Origin: Thalassospira sp. MCCC 1A01428
GTDB lineage: Bacteria > Pseudomonadota > Alphaproteobacteria > Rhodospirillales > Thalassospiraceae
DNA length: 64,000 nucleotides
Assembly: GCF_002115825.1 (NCBI RefSeq)
Contig: NZ_JFJZ01000012.1
Coordinates: 62,001 to 126,000, forward strand
Direction of reading: 5' to 3'
Shown here: one piece after another, positions 53,757 through 62,299 of the stretch
Numbering within the stretch: position 1 is the stretch's first letter
Layout: each line of letters opens with the position of its first letter
The notes under the pieces: model-generated
The model's database searches: none
Told to the model about the DNA's origin: nothing
The model's input: the letters and a program-made list of their open reading frames with translations, nothing else
Program-made: the position numbers and the translations under genes

Positions 53757-54755
53757 ATGTCCATAATGAACAAATCAAGCGCCGCCCGATTATGGCGACA
53801 GGTGGTGCGCCATCCGATCTGGTTTTTTGTCCTCGTGATTTTCATTTTCTTTTCACTGGCGACAGACCACTTTTTTGCCTTCCACAATTTCCAGAATATT
53901 CTGGTCCAGACATCGACCATCGGTCTGATCGCGCTGGGTATGACGCTGGTCATGATCAATGGCAATATCGATCTTTCCGTCGGGGCCACGCTGGCATTGG
54001 CAGCCAGCCTGGCAGTCGATATCCAGGGCTGGCCGGTTTTTGAAAGCTGGGGCGACTGGGCGATGTTGCCCGCTGTGATTGCAGCCCTGGCATCGGGAAT
54101 TATGCTCGGCGCGCTCAATGGCATTATTGTCTGGAAAACCGGGGTTAATGCTTTCATCGTAACACTTGGCGCGATGCTGGGTGTGCGGGGGCTGGTCTTT
54201 ATTTATACGCAGGAACAATCGTTCTATGCGATGAACTTTGCCTATTCTGATTTTGGCTCCAGTGCCGTGGGTCCGTTGCCAACATTGGCCGTCATATTTC
54301 TGGTTTTCACCGTGATTACCCATTTTCTGCTCGCACGTACCGTTCATGGACGAAATACCTATGCCGTCGGGGGCAACCGGGATGCGGCGGTAAATGCGGG
54401 CATTCGGGTTGGTCCACATATGGTGGTCAATTTCATGATTGTCGGTTTTTTTGCCGCCTTGGCCGGTGTGACGTTATCGACCCAGATGGGCGCATCAACT
54501 CCTAACCTTGGCCGCGATTATGAATTGTGGACCATTACAGCCGTTGTTCTGGGCGGCACTAAACTAACCGGCGGGGCTGGAAACATCATTGGAACACTCG
54601 GCGGGGTGCTGGCCATTGGCATTTTGCGCAATGGCATGAATTTGATGCAGGTACCGGCATTTTATGTGCTGGTTATTCTGGGCACAATCCTGATCGCTGT
54701 CCTGTTCCTTGATAAACAGGTTAATCGCAAGGAAGATGGGGAGCTTCGGGTATGA
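53757..54755 (+). CDS. Island ABC importer permease 2
   Basis: 332 residues, RbsC-type permease: 'MINGNIDLSVGATLALAASL', 'ARTVHGRNTYAVGGNRDAAV' and 'TAVVLGGTKLTGGAGNIIGT'. The eleven-base gap from the first permease and four-base overlap with the ATPase gene (ATGA) show tight coupling. The Ala/Val/Met-rich loops give no substrate information. Confidence 0.92.
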   Translation: MSIMNKSSAARLWRQVVRHPIWFFVLVIFIFFSLATDHFFAFHNFQNILVQTSTIGLIALGMTLVMINGNIDLSVGATLALAASLAVDIQGWPVFESWGDWAMLPAVIAALASGIMLGALNGIIVWKTGVNAFIVTLGAMLGVRGLVFIYTQEQSFYAMNFAYSDFGSSAVGPLPTLAVIFLVFTVITHFLLARTVHGRNTYAVGGNRDAAVNAGIRVGPHMVVNFMIVGFFAALAGVTLSTQMGASTPNLGRDYELWTITAVVLGGTKLTGGAGNIIGTLGGVLAIGILRNGMNLMQVPAFYVLVILGTILIAVLFLDKQVNRKEDGELRV

Positions 54756-56248
54756 ACGCGTTTGATACGGCCTTGCGGGTACAGGGTATTGTTAAAACTT
54801 TCCCCGCTGTCCGTGCCCTTGATGATGTCAGTTTTGATGTCCGTCCTGGCGAAGTTCATGCCTTGCTGGGCGAAAATGGGGCGGGGAAATCGACCCTGAT
54901 GAAGGTTTTGGCTGGAATGCACCGGCCTGACCAGGGACGCATATTCATTTCCGAAGAACCCGCCATCCTGCATTCCCCGCTCGAGGCAAAACGCCTTGGC
55001 GTTGTATTGATCCATCAGGAGCTGTCCCTTGCCGAACAAATGTCGGTGGCGGAGAATATCTTTCTTGGCGAATTGCCCCGCAAAAATTTCGGTATGGTGG
55101 ACTGGAAAAAACTCTATGCCGATGCCGAAGCAATCCTGCAGCGTCTGAATTGCGATTTTGGCCCCCAAACCCGGGTAGAAGACCTTTCAATTGCCAAAAA
55201 ACAAATGGTTGAAATTGCCCGTGCCCTCACTGTCGAGGCCAAGGCGGTCATTTTTGACGAACCAACAGCCTCACTGACCGATCAGGAAAAAGAGGTTCTG
55301 TTTGATGTCATTCGCGATTTACAGGCGCAGGGTGTGGGCATTGTGTATATCTCGCACCGGATGGAAGAAATCTTTCGCATTTCAAACCGGATCAGCGTTT
55401 TGCGCGACGGAACATATCGCGGCACACTCGAAACTGTAGATACCAACGAGGACGAAGTCACACGCCTGATGATCGGGCGCAGCCTTGACACCTCACGGGG
55501 GGGCAAAGTGGTTTCCACCGGTCCCGTGGTCCTGAAGGTTGAGAATTTAAGCTGTGGTGATCTTTTCGAAAATGTCAGCTTTTCCGTGCAGGCAGGCGAG
55601 GTTTTGGGATTTTACGGACTGGTGGGTGCGGGCCGCACAGCCATTGCCGAGGCCCTGTTTGGTTTGCGCAGGCTTAGCCAGGGAAAGGTTGTTCTTAATG
55701 GCCAAGAAATAACCATAACATCCCCCCGGCATGCCGTTGAACAGGGATTGGCACTTGTCCCCGAAAGCCGCAAGGAACAAGGGCTGGTGTTAGGTATGAG
55801 CTGCCGCGACAATATGACCTTGCCGCAAATTGGCAATTTGACAACAGGACCGTTTGTCTCGAACGGGGGAGAAATTGCCATTTTCGACCGTTATCGTGAC
55901 CTTTTGTCCATCAAGACACCAGGCTGGCGTCAGTTGGTTGGTAATCTGTCGGGGGGCAATCAGCAAAAAATCGTTATTGGCAAATGGCTGGCGATGCGCC
56001 CAAAGGTCCTGATTGTCGATGAACCAACCCGCGGCATTGATGTCGGCTCCAAGGCCGAAATCCATAACCTGCTGCGCGAACTCGCGGCCGACGGGTACGC
56101 CGTCATTGTGATTTCGTCTGAAATGCCCGAGATTTTATCCGTTTCTGACCGGATAATTGCAATGTATCGCGGCGAGATCACCCGTGAATTCACCGCCGAT
56201 GAAGTCACCGAAGATAATCTGGTGCAGGCCATATCAGGTTTGTCCTGA
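54752..56248 (+). CDS. Island ABC importer ATPase
   Basis: 498-residue tandem ATPase: domain 1 'GENGAGKST', signature 'LSIAKKQM', Walker B 'VIFDEPTASL'; domain 2 'GLVGAGRTA', signature 'LSGGNQQK', Walker B 'VLIVDEPTRGIDVGS'. Both Walker B motifs intact. Last gene of the rightward importer operon, closed by a terminator shared with the convergent dehydrogenase gene. Confidence 0.92.
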   Translation: MNAFDTALRVQGIVKTFPAVRALDDVSFDVRPGEVHALLGENGAGKSTLMKVLAGMHRPDQGRIFISEEPAILHSPLEAKRLGVVLIHQELSLAEQMSVAENIFLGELPRKNFGMVDWKKLYADAEAILQRLNCDFGPQTRVEDLSIAKKQMVEIARALTVEAKAVIFDEPTASLTDQEKEVLFDVIRDLQAQGVGIVYISHRMEEIFRISNRISVLRDGTYRGTLETVDTNEDEVTRLMIGRSLDTSRGGKVVSTGPVVLKVENLSCGDLFENVSFSVQAGEVLGFYGLVGAGRTAIAEALFGLRRLSQGKVVLNGQEITITSPRHAVEQGLALVPESRKEQGLVLGMSCRDNMTLPQIGNLTTGPFVSNGGEIAIFDRYRDLLSIKTPGWRQLVGNLSGGNQQKIVIGKWLAMRPKVLIVDEPTRGIDVGSKAEIHNLLRELAADGYAVIVISSEMPEILSVSDRIIAMYRGEITREFTADEVTEDNLVQAISGLS

Positions 56249-56282
56249 TCAGACAGGCGGCAACCAGTTTTCAAGCAAAAAA

Positions 56283-56310
56283 CGAGCCCCGCATTGTGGG
56301 CCCGTTTTTA
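56283..56310. terminator. Terminator at the end of the island importer operon
   Basis: CGAGCCC and GGGCCCG form an imperfect GC-rich stem around CGCATTGT, followed by TTTTTATCTT. Lies in the short convergent gap before the Zn-dehydrogenase gene. Confidence 0.75.
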
Positions 56311-56332
56311 TCTTAATCACGTTGGCATATCG

Positions 56333-57376
56333 TTAACCGGCAAACGCAAAATGGACCTTAACGGCCTTGCTACGATCACGTGCCATATTAAACGCGGCAA
56401 CGGCATCTTCCAAATCAAAACTGGTTGTGATGATCGGGCGGACATCGATCTTGCCAGTGTCAATGGCATGAACGGCATCGGCGTATTCGGTATGGAAACG
56501 GTGGGTGCCGATAATCGTCAATTCCTTGGCAACAACCGGGTTGAACGATACCGGAATATCGCCAGCAACGCCGACCTGCACCAAAATGCCTTGCGGCCGG
56601 AGCATTTTGATCGCCGATTGAATGGCAGGGGCCGCGGCCGAGCATTCAAAACACACATCAATCTGACCTTTGCCGTCTTCATAGATGGCAAGGTCGCTGG
56701 CATGGGTGGCAATGTTAACGGTTTTGGTCGCACCCATTTGGGTGGCAACACCCAATGCGTAATCCTGCAAGTCGGTCACGATAATTTCGGCCGCACCGGC
56801 CTGTTTCGCCGCAGCAGCGCATAATGCCCCAATTGGCCCGGCACCGGTGACCAAAACACGCTTGCCGGTTAAGTCACCCGCCCGGCTGACCGCGTGCAGG
56901 CAAACCGCCAGCGGTTCGGCACAGGCCGCCTGGGCCAGGCTGGTGCCGTTTGAAACCGGCACACATTGTTTGGCATCCAGTGTTATCACATCGCGAAAGG
57001 CGCCCTGCATGTGGGGCAGGCGCATGGCCGATCCAAAAAATCGCATATTCAGGCAATGCTGCTGCAAATTTTGCTGGCAATATTCGCATTCGCCGCAAGG
57101 ATGACTGGGGTTAAGGGCAACTTTTTGCCCCACCGACACATCGGTCACACCATCGGCCACGGCAATTACCGTTCCGGCAACTTCATGACCCAGAATAATC
57201 GGTTCACGCACGCGGATCTGGCCAATGCCGCCTTCATAAAAATAATGAATGTCCGAACCGCAAATTCCGCCAGCACCGACGCGCACGGTAACCTGCCCGG
57301 CTTCGGGCGCTGCGACAATATCGGTTTCAATACGAACATCTTGCTGGCCATACAGGCGGCACACACGGGTTTCCAT
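56333..57376 (-). CDS. Zinc-dependent dehydrogenase, L-idonate/L-gulonate 5-dehydrogenase type
   Basis: 347 residues of the zinc MDR family: catalytic-zinc region 'GICGSDIHYF' and 'LGHEVAGTV', structural-zinc cysteines in 'HPCGECEYCQQNLQQHC', NAD site 'VTGAGPIGALCAAAAKQAGA'. Sequence pattern is that of L-idonate 5-dehydrogenases, which also oxidise L-gulonate. It ends a GntR-TRAP operon that is divergent from uxuA-uxuB. L-gulonate oxidation to D-fructuronate fits best, because UxuB and UxuA would then finish the route to 2-keto-3-deoxygluconate. Confidence 0.88.
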   Translation of the reverse strand: METRVCRLYGQQDVRIETDIVAAPEAGQVTVRVGAGGICGSDIHYFYEGGIGQIRVREPIILGHEVAGTVIAVADGVTDVSVGQKVALNPSHPCGECEYCQQNLQQHCLNMRFFGSAMRLPHMQGAFRDVITLDAKQCVPVSNGTSLAQAACAEPLAVCLHAVSRAGDLTGKRVLVTGAGPIGALCAAAAKQAGAAEIIVTDLQDYALGVATQMGATKTVNIATHASDLAIYEDGKGQIDVCFECSAAAPAIQSAIKMLRPQGILVQVGVAGDIPVSFNPVVAKELTIIGTHRFHTEYADAVHAIDTGKIDVRPIITTSFDLEDAVAAFNMARDRSKAVKVHFAFAG

Positions 57377-57383
57377 AATTTGA

Positions 57384-58658
57384 TTACTCCATCAGGGACG
57401 GCAGCCAGGTCGAAAAGAACGGCACATAAGACACCAAAAACAAAATAATGATGTTCGTGATCAGATAAGGCACCAGCGCCTTGATCACGGGGCCGAGCGG
57501 CGACTTGGCGATATTGGCGCAAATAAACAGGCAGATGCCGACTGGCGGTGTTGTCAGGCCGATCATAAGGTTCAGCACCGCAAACACGGCGAAATGGATC
57601 GGATCAATGCCAACATTTTGTGCCAGTGTTAATAACGGCACGAACAAAATGATCAGGGCGGCAATGGTTTCCATAAACATGCCGACAATCAGCAACACCA
57701 GATTGATCAGCAAGATCACGACATATTTGTTATGCGTGATCGCCAGAACGCCGTCGGAAATCATGGTCGGAATACGTTCGGCAACCAAGATCCACCCAAA
57801 CACATTGGCAAAGCCAACCAGCGCCAAAATGGCGGCGGCGGTAATGGCACTGTCAATCATTATGCCCGGCACAGCGCGAAATGGCAGGTCGCGATAGACA
57901 AACGCGCCAACCACAAACGCATACAGGCTGGCAATTACGGCTGTTTCAGTTGGGGTGGCAATGCCGCTTAACAATCCACCAATGATCAGGGCGGTCATGG
58001 CGAGCGCCCAGAACGCGCCTAAAAACGATTTACCAAGTTCGCCAAAACCTTGCCACGGTTGATGGGGGAAATCGTTTCTCACCGCGATGATATAGGTCGT
58101 GACCATCATCGCCAGGCCCATCATCATCCCGGGTAAGGCCCCGGCGATAAACATTTTACCCACCGATATGCCCGACAGCGCACCGACGATAATCATGGGC
58201 ATGGAGGGCGGAATAATCGGCCCAACGGTTGAAGATGCGGCGGTAACTGCGGCTGAAAACGGTGCCGGGTATCCCGCACGTTTCATGCCTGGTATCATCA
58301 TGCCGCCAATCGATGCGGCATCGGCCACTGCCGTTCCCGAAATGCCGCCAAACAACATGGAACCGGCAACGTTGGTCAGCCCAAGGCCGCCACGCATCCA
58401 GCCGACCATGGCATTGGCAAACCGGACGATGCGCGGGGTGATGCCGCCGCCATTCATCAGATTGCCCGCCAGAATAAAGCCGGGAATACACAGCAGAACA
58501 AACACATCCATCCCGGCAAACATTTTTTGCGGAATGATCACAAGCGGCATGCCCTGAAACAACAGATAGCACATCGAAGACAGGCCAAGGGTAATGGCAA
58601 CAGGCAGGCCGATAATCAGGCCGCCGGCAAAGACACCCAGCAAGATAGCAAGGCTCAT
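57384..58658 (-). CDS. TRAP transporter large permease (DctM type)
   Basis: 424 residues, about twelve membrane segments: 'GISGTAVADAASIGGMMIPG', 'STVGPIIPPSMPMIIVGAL' and 'LNLMIGLTTPPVGICLFICA' are DctM/SiaT hallmarks. Its ATG overlaps the small permease stop by four bases (ATGA). Imports the hexonate with its DctQ and DctP partners using a sodium gradient. Confidence 0.92.
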   Translation of the reverse strand: MSLAILLGVFAGGLIIGLPVAITLGLSSMCYLLFQGMPLVIIPQKMFAGMDVFVLLCIPGFILAGNLMNGGGITPRIVRFANAMVGWMRGGLGLTNVAGSMLFGGISGTAVADAASIGGMMIPGMKRAGYPAPFSAAVTAASSTVGPIIPPSMPMIIVGALSGISVGKMFIAGALPGMMMGLAMMVTTYIIAVRNDFPHQPWQGFGELGKSFLGAFWALAMTALIIGGLLSGIATPTETAVIASLYAFVVGAFVYRDLPFRAVPGIMIDSAITAAAILALVGFANVFGWILVAERIPTMISDGVLAITHNKYVVILLINLVLLIVGMFMETIAALIILFVPLLTLAQNVGIDPIHFAVFAVLNLMIGLTTPPVGICLFICANIAKSPLGPVIKALVPYLITNIIILFLVSYVPFFSTWLPSLME

Positions 58659-59164
58659 GGCAATTCTCCGGACTGGCCTTCAGGTTTGCCATTAGAAACC
58701 CCGGCGATCATGCGAACAACGCGCAGCAGGGCAAATAGCGACAAAAGAATAAGTAAAACAAATACAGATGCATGAACAAAATCCATGCGGACCCCAAGGG
58801 CAGGGGATGTTTGCCATTTACCGATCGCCACAAACTGCCATGCTGGCATCACCAGCAAACCGGCAAATAATGTGGTTAGCACGGCCGATGCAAACAGCAA
58901 TGTTTTCTGGATCGGGGCTGGTAAAATATCGGTCACCAGTTCCACATTCACCAGTTCGCCATTGCGGTACGACAGGCCAACACCGAATGCCGCCATATAA
59001 AGCAGGCACTGGCGGGTAAATTCCTCGGTCCAGACCGGTGATTCAGGCAGGAACGTGCGGGCAAAAACCTGCAACAATACGGTTGCAAAAAGCAAGCCAA
59101 AGGCAACGCCGGTTAATATCCGGCACAGGGCAATTAGCAGGGCATATAAACGGGTGGCGATCAC
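58655..59164 (-). CDS. TRAP transporter small permease (DctQ type)
   Basis: 169 residues, four membrane segments, 'SPVWTEEFTRQCLLYMAAFG' being the DctQ signature. The start is a GTG at 59164 with GGGGAG upstream. It lies between the binding protein and large permease genes, behind a hairpin. Confidence 0.9.
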   Translation of the reverse strand: MIATRLYALLIALCRILTGVAFGLLFATVLLQVFARTFLPESPVWTEEFTRQCLLYMAAFGVGLSYRNGELVNVELVTDILPAPIQKTLLFASAVLTTLFAGLLVMPAWQFVAIGKWQTSPALGVRMDFVHASVFVLLILLSLFALLRVVRMIAGVSNGKPEGQSGELP

Positions 59165-59190
59165 GATAGCTCCCCTATAGGCGGGAAAGG

Positions 59191-59213
59191 CCCGGTTGCG
59201 CAGGGCAACCGGG
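59191..59213 (-). terminator. Hairpin between DctP and DctQ genes
   Basis: CCCGGTTGC (59191-59199) pairs perfectly with GCAACCGGG (59205-59213). It follows the binding-protein stop by 11 bases on the minus strand with only a short T-run. Likely a partial terminator or 3' stabiliser. Confidence 0.65.
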
Positions 59214-59224
59214 CAGTCAGGGTC

Positions 59225-60211
59225 TTATTTGTTTTTGGCAAACAGGTCTTCGACAATCGGGCGAATGTCGTCAGATACGTTTTTCAAAACAGCGGCTTCT
59301 GCCTGTTTGGCAAAAGCTGCCTGGTCCACATCAACAAAGGTCATGCCTTTGTCCTGCAATTCCTTGGTCAGGCGCTGTTCGTCCGTCAAAAACAGGCCAC
59401 GCTCGAATTTCTGCGCGCGGCTGGCGGCTTCCATGACGGCTTTTTTGTCCTCATCAGACAGTTTTTGCCAGGTGATTTCCGAAATCGTCAGATAGATCCA
59501 GGACCGCACATGTTCGGTCTTGTTCACATATTTCTGCACTTCGTTAAAGCTGGCTGATTCAATCAGGGCCAGCGGATTTTCCTGGGCATCAATGGTGCCA
59601 GCCTGAAGGGAGGTAAACACTTCCGAGAACGCCATCGGGGTCGGGCGAGCGCCCAGGGTTTTCCACACATCAACAAACAAAGGTACGTTCGGCACGCGCA
59701 TTTTCAGACCTTTAAGGTCTTCCGGCGTTTTGATCGGGCGGTTTGATGTCAGGTTGCGCGGGCCACGGGCAAAATAGGCAATCGGGCGAATGCGCGCACG
59801 TTCGATAATCTGCGCTTCAATTTTCTTGCCGATGTCGCCGCTGGCAACCTTGTCCATTTCCTCAAGCGAGGTATAGGCATAAGGCACAGCCAGAAGAGCC
59901 GCCATCGGTGCCCAGTTTTGCAGGCTTTCCCCGGTAATGGTCATATCGACTGATCCCAGTTGCATGCCGTTGATCAGATCGATTTCCTTGCCCAGCGTTT
60001 CATTGGGGAAAACCTGAACGTCAATACGACCATCGGTCAGCTTGGACAGTTCTTCACCAAATTTAACGGCGGCTTTGTGCCAGGAATTTTGTTCGTTGGC
60101 AAGGTGCCCCAGTTTCAGGGTCATTTCGGCGGCCATCGCACTGTGCGTCATAAGCAGTGCAGCAGCTCCGGCCATAAGCATGATTTTTGTTTTCTTGAAC
60201 GTAAGCATCAT
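59225..60211 (-). CDS. TRAP transporter substrate-binding protein (DctP type)
   Basis: 328 residues; signal peptide ending 'HSAMA'. Carboxylate-binding Arg in 'LKGLKMRVPNVPLFVDVWKT', and 'RPTPMAFSEVFTSLQAGTID' and 'AQENPLALIES' are strongly DctP-like and resemble hexuronate/hexonate-binding members. GGAGG precedes two adjacent ATGs (60211 and 60208). Downstream of the GntR gene on the same strand. Confidence 0.92.
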   Translation of the reverse strand: MMLTFKKTKIMLMAGAAALLMTHSAMAAEMTLKLGHLANEQNSWHKAAVKFGEELSKLTDGRIDVQVFPNETLGKEIDLINGMQLGSVDMTITGESLQNWAPMAALLAVPYAYTSLEEMDKVASGDIGKKIEAQIIERARIRPIAYFARGPRNLTSNRPIKTPEDLKGLKMRVPNVPLFVDVWKTLGARPTPMAFSEVFTSLQAGTIDAQENPLALIESASFNEVQKYVNKTEHVRSWIYLTISEITWQKLSDEDKKAVMEAASRAQKFERGLFLTDEQRLTKELQDKGMTFVDVDQAAFAKQAEAAVLKNVSDDIRPIVEDLFAKNK

Positions 60212-60237
60212 TTTTCCTCCCGTGATAATGTGATGCC

Positions 60238-60948
60238 TCAGGGTGACAATACCGGATCGGCATTGTCGAAGAGTTCGGATCTTGATTTGGCAATGTCGGG
60301 CAGGGTGAGCAGGATTTCGCGGGTATGGCGGCGCATCGCGGCACCGGCCTGTTGCGCGTCTCCTGCTTCAATGGCGGTTAAAATGGCCTCGTGCTGGGCC
60401 ACGATATCTTCCATCGAAAACTGGAAATAACTCAGGAACCGCACCCGGTCGAGCTGGGCACGAACATCCTCGACCACTTTCCACGCATATGTTTTGCCAG
60501 CAGATTCCGCCAGGCAACGGTGGAAATCATGGTCCAGGCTTAAAAATGATTTGGCATCGTTTTTCATCGCACTGCGCTGGGCGGCAATTAAATCACGCAG
60601 GCGGTCAATCGCGCCATCCGCCGGGTTGCTGGCAACGTAACTGGCAATGTCGGCCTCGATCGCTTCGCGCACAAAGCGCGCGTCAAGCACCGATGAAACC
60701 GAAATTTTGCGCACATAAGTCCCGCGTTGCGGGCGAATTTCCAGCAATCCTTCGTCGGCCAGCTTGATAAAGGCTTCACGCACGGGCTGGCGGCTCACGT
60801 CATAGGAACGGGCCAGTTCAGCTTCGGAAATACGAACACCGGGCAGCAAATCAGCACAGACAATCCGTTCGCGAATGATGCGATGGATCTGCGGGCCAAC
60901 CGCCTGATCCGGAGAAACGGACCAGTTATTTTCGCCGGGATCGATCAT
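60238..60948 (-). CDS. GntR-family (FCD) regulator of the hexonate genes
   Basis: 236 residues: winged helix ('LARSYDVSRQPVREAFIKLA', residues ~45-64; wing 'EIRPQRGTYVRKI') and FCD domain with metal-type residues ('FLSLDHDFHRCLAE', 'QHEAILTAIEAGD', 'MRRHTREIL'). Divergent from uxuA and upstream of the TRAP-dehydrogenase genes, so it can control both directions. The ligand is probably a hexonate or hexuronate such as fructuronate or gulonate. Confidence 0.9.
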   Translation of the reverse strand: MIDPGENNWSVSPDQAVGPQIHRIIRERIVCADLLPGVRISEAELARSYDVSRQPVREAFIKLADEGLLEIRPQRGTYVRKISVSSVLDARFVREAIEADIASYVASNPADGAIDRLRDLIAAQRSAMKNDAKSFLSLDHDFHRCLAESAGKTYAWKVVEDVRAQLDRVRFLSYFQFSMEDIVAQHEAILTAIEAGDAQQAGAAMRRHTREILLTLPDIAKSRSELFDNADPVLSP

Positions 60949-60999
60949 ATTTTAACTCCTTGCGTTTTTCGCTTATGCTGCATACTACCATACTAGTCA

Positions 61000-61022
61000 A
61001 CCATAAAACGCCATGTTATGGT
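61000..61022. promoter_or_regulatory. Candidate GntR operator upstream of uxuA
   Basis: ACCATAA (61000-61006) and TTATGGT (61016-61022) form a perfect 7-base inverted repeat with a 9-base spacer in the divergent GntR-uxuA region. A related ACCATACTAGT word lies just before it. Confidence 0.45.
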
Positions 61023-61078
61023 CGCCCTAATACTTATAGACTGTGGACATGCAGCCACACCAACACAGAGAGAACAGC

Positions 61079-62299
61079 ATGAAACAAACCTGGAGATGGT
61101 TCGGCCCGCGCGATCTGGTCAGCATTGATGATATTTGTCAGGCAGGGGCGCAAGGGGTGGTTTCCGCCCTGCATCACATTCCCAGCGGTGCGGTCTGGAC
61201 CCCGGCTGAAATCACCAAACGTCAGGCCGAGATCGCCACCATGAAAGATGGGGCGGCGTCAGGTTTGAAGTGGGATGTGGTTGAAAGCCTGCCGGTTTCC
61301 GAAGCGATCAAAAAACAGGAAGGCCCGTGGCGCGACCATATCGAGGCCTATAAACAAAGCCTGCGTCACCTTGCTGCCGCCGGGATCGACATTGTCTGTT
61401 ATAATTTTATGCCGGTGCTGGACTGGACCCGCACGCACCTTAACTGGCGCTTGCCTAATGGTGCCACCTGCATGCGGTTCGACCTGACCGACTTTGTCGC
61501 CTTTGACCGCTATATTCTGTCCCGCCCCGGTGCCGATGAGGGCTATGATGCTGGCTTGCTGGCTCAGGCCGAAGAACGCTTTGCCAGCATGGACGATGCA
61601 CGCCGCGAACAGTTAACCCGCACTGTGGCCTTTGGCTTGCCCGGCTCGGTCGAGAAACTGACACTCGATGATTTGCGCGGCTTGCTGGCAAGTTACGCCG
61701 GTATTAGTGGCGACCAACTGCGCCGCAACCTGATCGATTTTCTGGCCGAAGTGGTGCCGGTCGCGCGTGAAGTCGGCATTCGTATGTGCTGTCACCCCGA
61801 TGATCCGCCCTTCGAGCTTTTGGGCCTGCCGCGCATCATGTCGACCGAGGACGACTATCGCCGCGTTATTGAGGCGGTTGATTTGCCCGAAAACGGCATT
61901 ACCCTGTGTTCAGGCTCGCTTGGGGTTCGCGCCGAAAATGATTTGCCGGGCATGATGAAACGTTTGGGCCATCGTGTGCATTTCATTCATTTGCGCAATA
62001 CCTTGCGTGAAACCGAAGGCCTGCCATGTTCGTTCCATGAAGCCGATCATCTGGGTGGTGACACCGATATGGTGGATCTGATCGAAGCCATTTTGAACGA
62101 AGAAACAGCCCGCAAGGCCGCAGGACGTGCGGACTGGAACATTCCGTTCCGCCCCGATCACGGGCATGACATTTTAGATGACCTCAACCGTCAGGGGCAG
62201 CCGGGGTATCCGGCAATTGGTCGCCTGAAAGGTCTGGCCGAATTGCGCGGTATCATGACGGCCCTTATGGCGCGCCCCAATCGCAAACCGGCAGGCTGA
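61079..62299 (+). CDS. uxuA: Mannonate dehydratase
   Basis: 406 residues, normal for UxuA. 'TWRWFGPRDLVSIDDICQAG', 'VVSALHHIPSGAVWTPAEI', 'VCYNFMPVLDWTRT', 'RMCCHPDDPPFELLGLPRIM' and 'FIHLRNTLRE' hold the metal-binding and catalytic Cys/His/Asp residues. Dehydrates D-mannonate to 2-keto-3-deoxy-D-gluconate. The ATG at 61079 follows GAGAGAA; a start twelve codons earlier has no ribosome site. Its stop overlaps the uxuB start (ATGA). Confidence 0.95.
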   Translation: MKQTWRWFGPRDLVSIDDICQAGAQGVVSALHHIPSGAVWTPAEITKRQAEIATMKDGAASGLKWDVVESLPVSEAIKKQEGPWRDHIEAYKQSLRHLAAAGIDIVCYNFMPVLDWTRTHLNWRLPNGATCMRFDLTDFVAFDRYILSRPGADEGYDAGLLAQAEERFASMDDARREQLTRTVAFGLPGSVEKLTLDDLRGLLASYAGISGDQLRRNLIDFLAEVVPVAREVGIRMCCHPDDPPFELLGLPRIMSTEDDYRRVIEAVDLPENGITLCSGSLGVRAENDLPGMMKRLGHRVHFIHLRNTLRETEGLPCSFHEADHLGGDTDMVDLIEAILNEETARKAAGRADWNIPFRPDHGHDILDDLNRQGQPGYPAIGRLKGLAELRGIMTALMARPNRKPAG

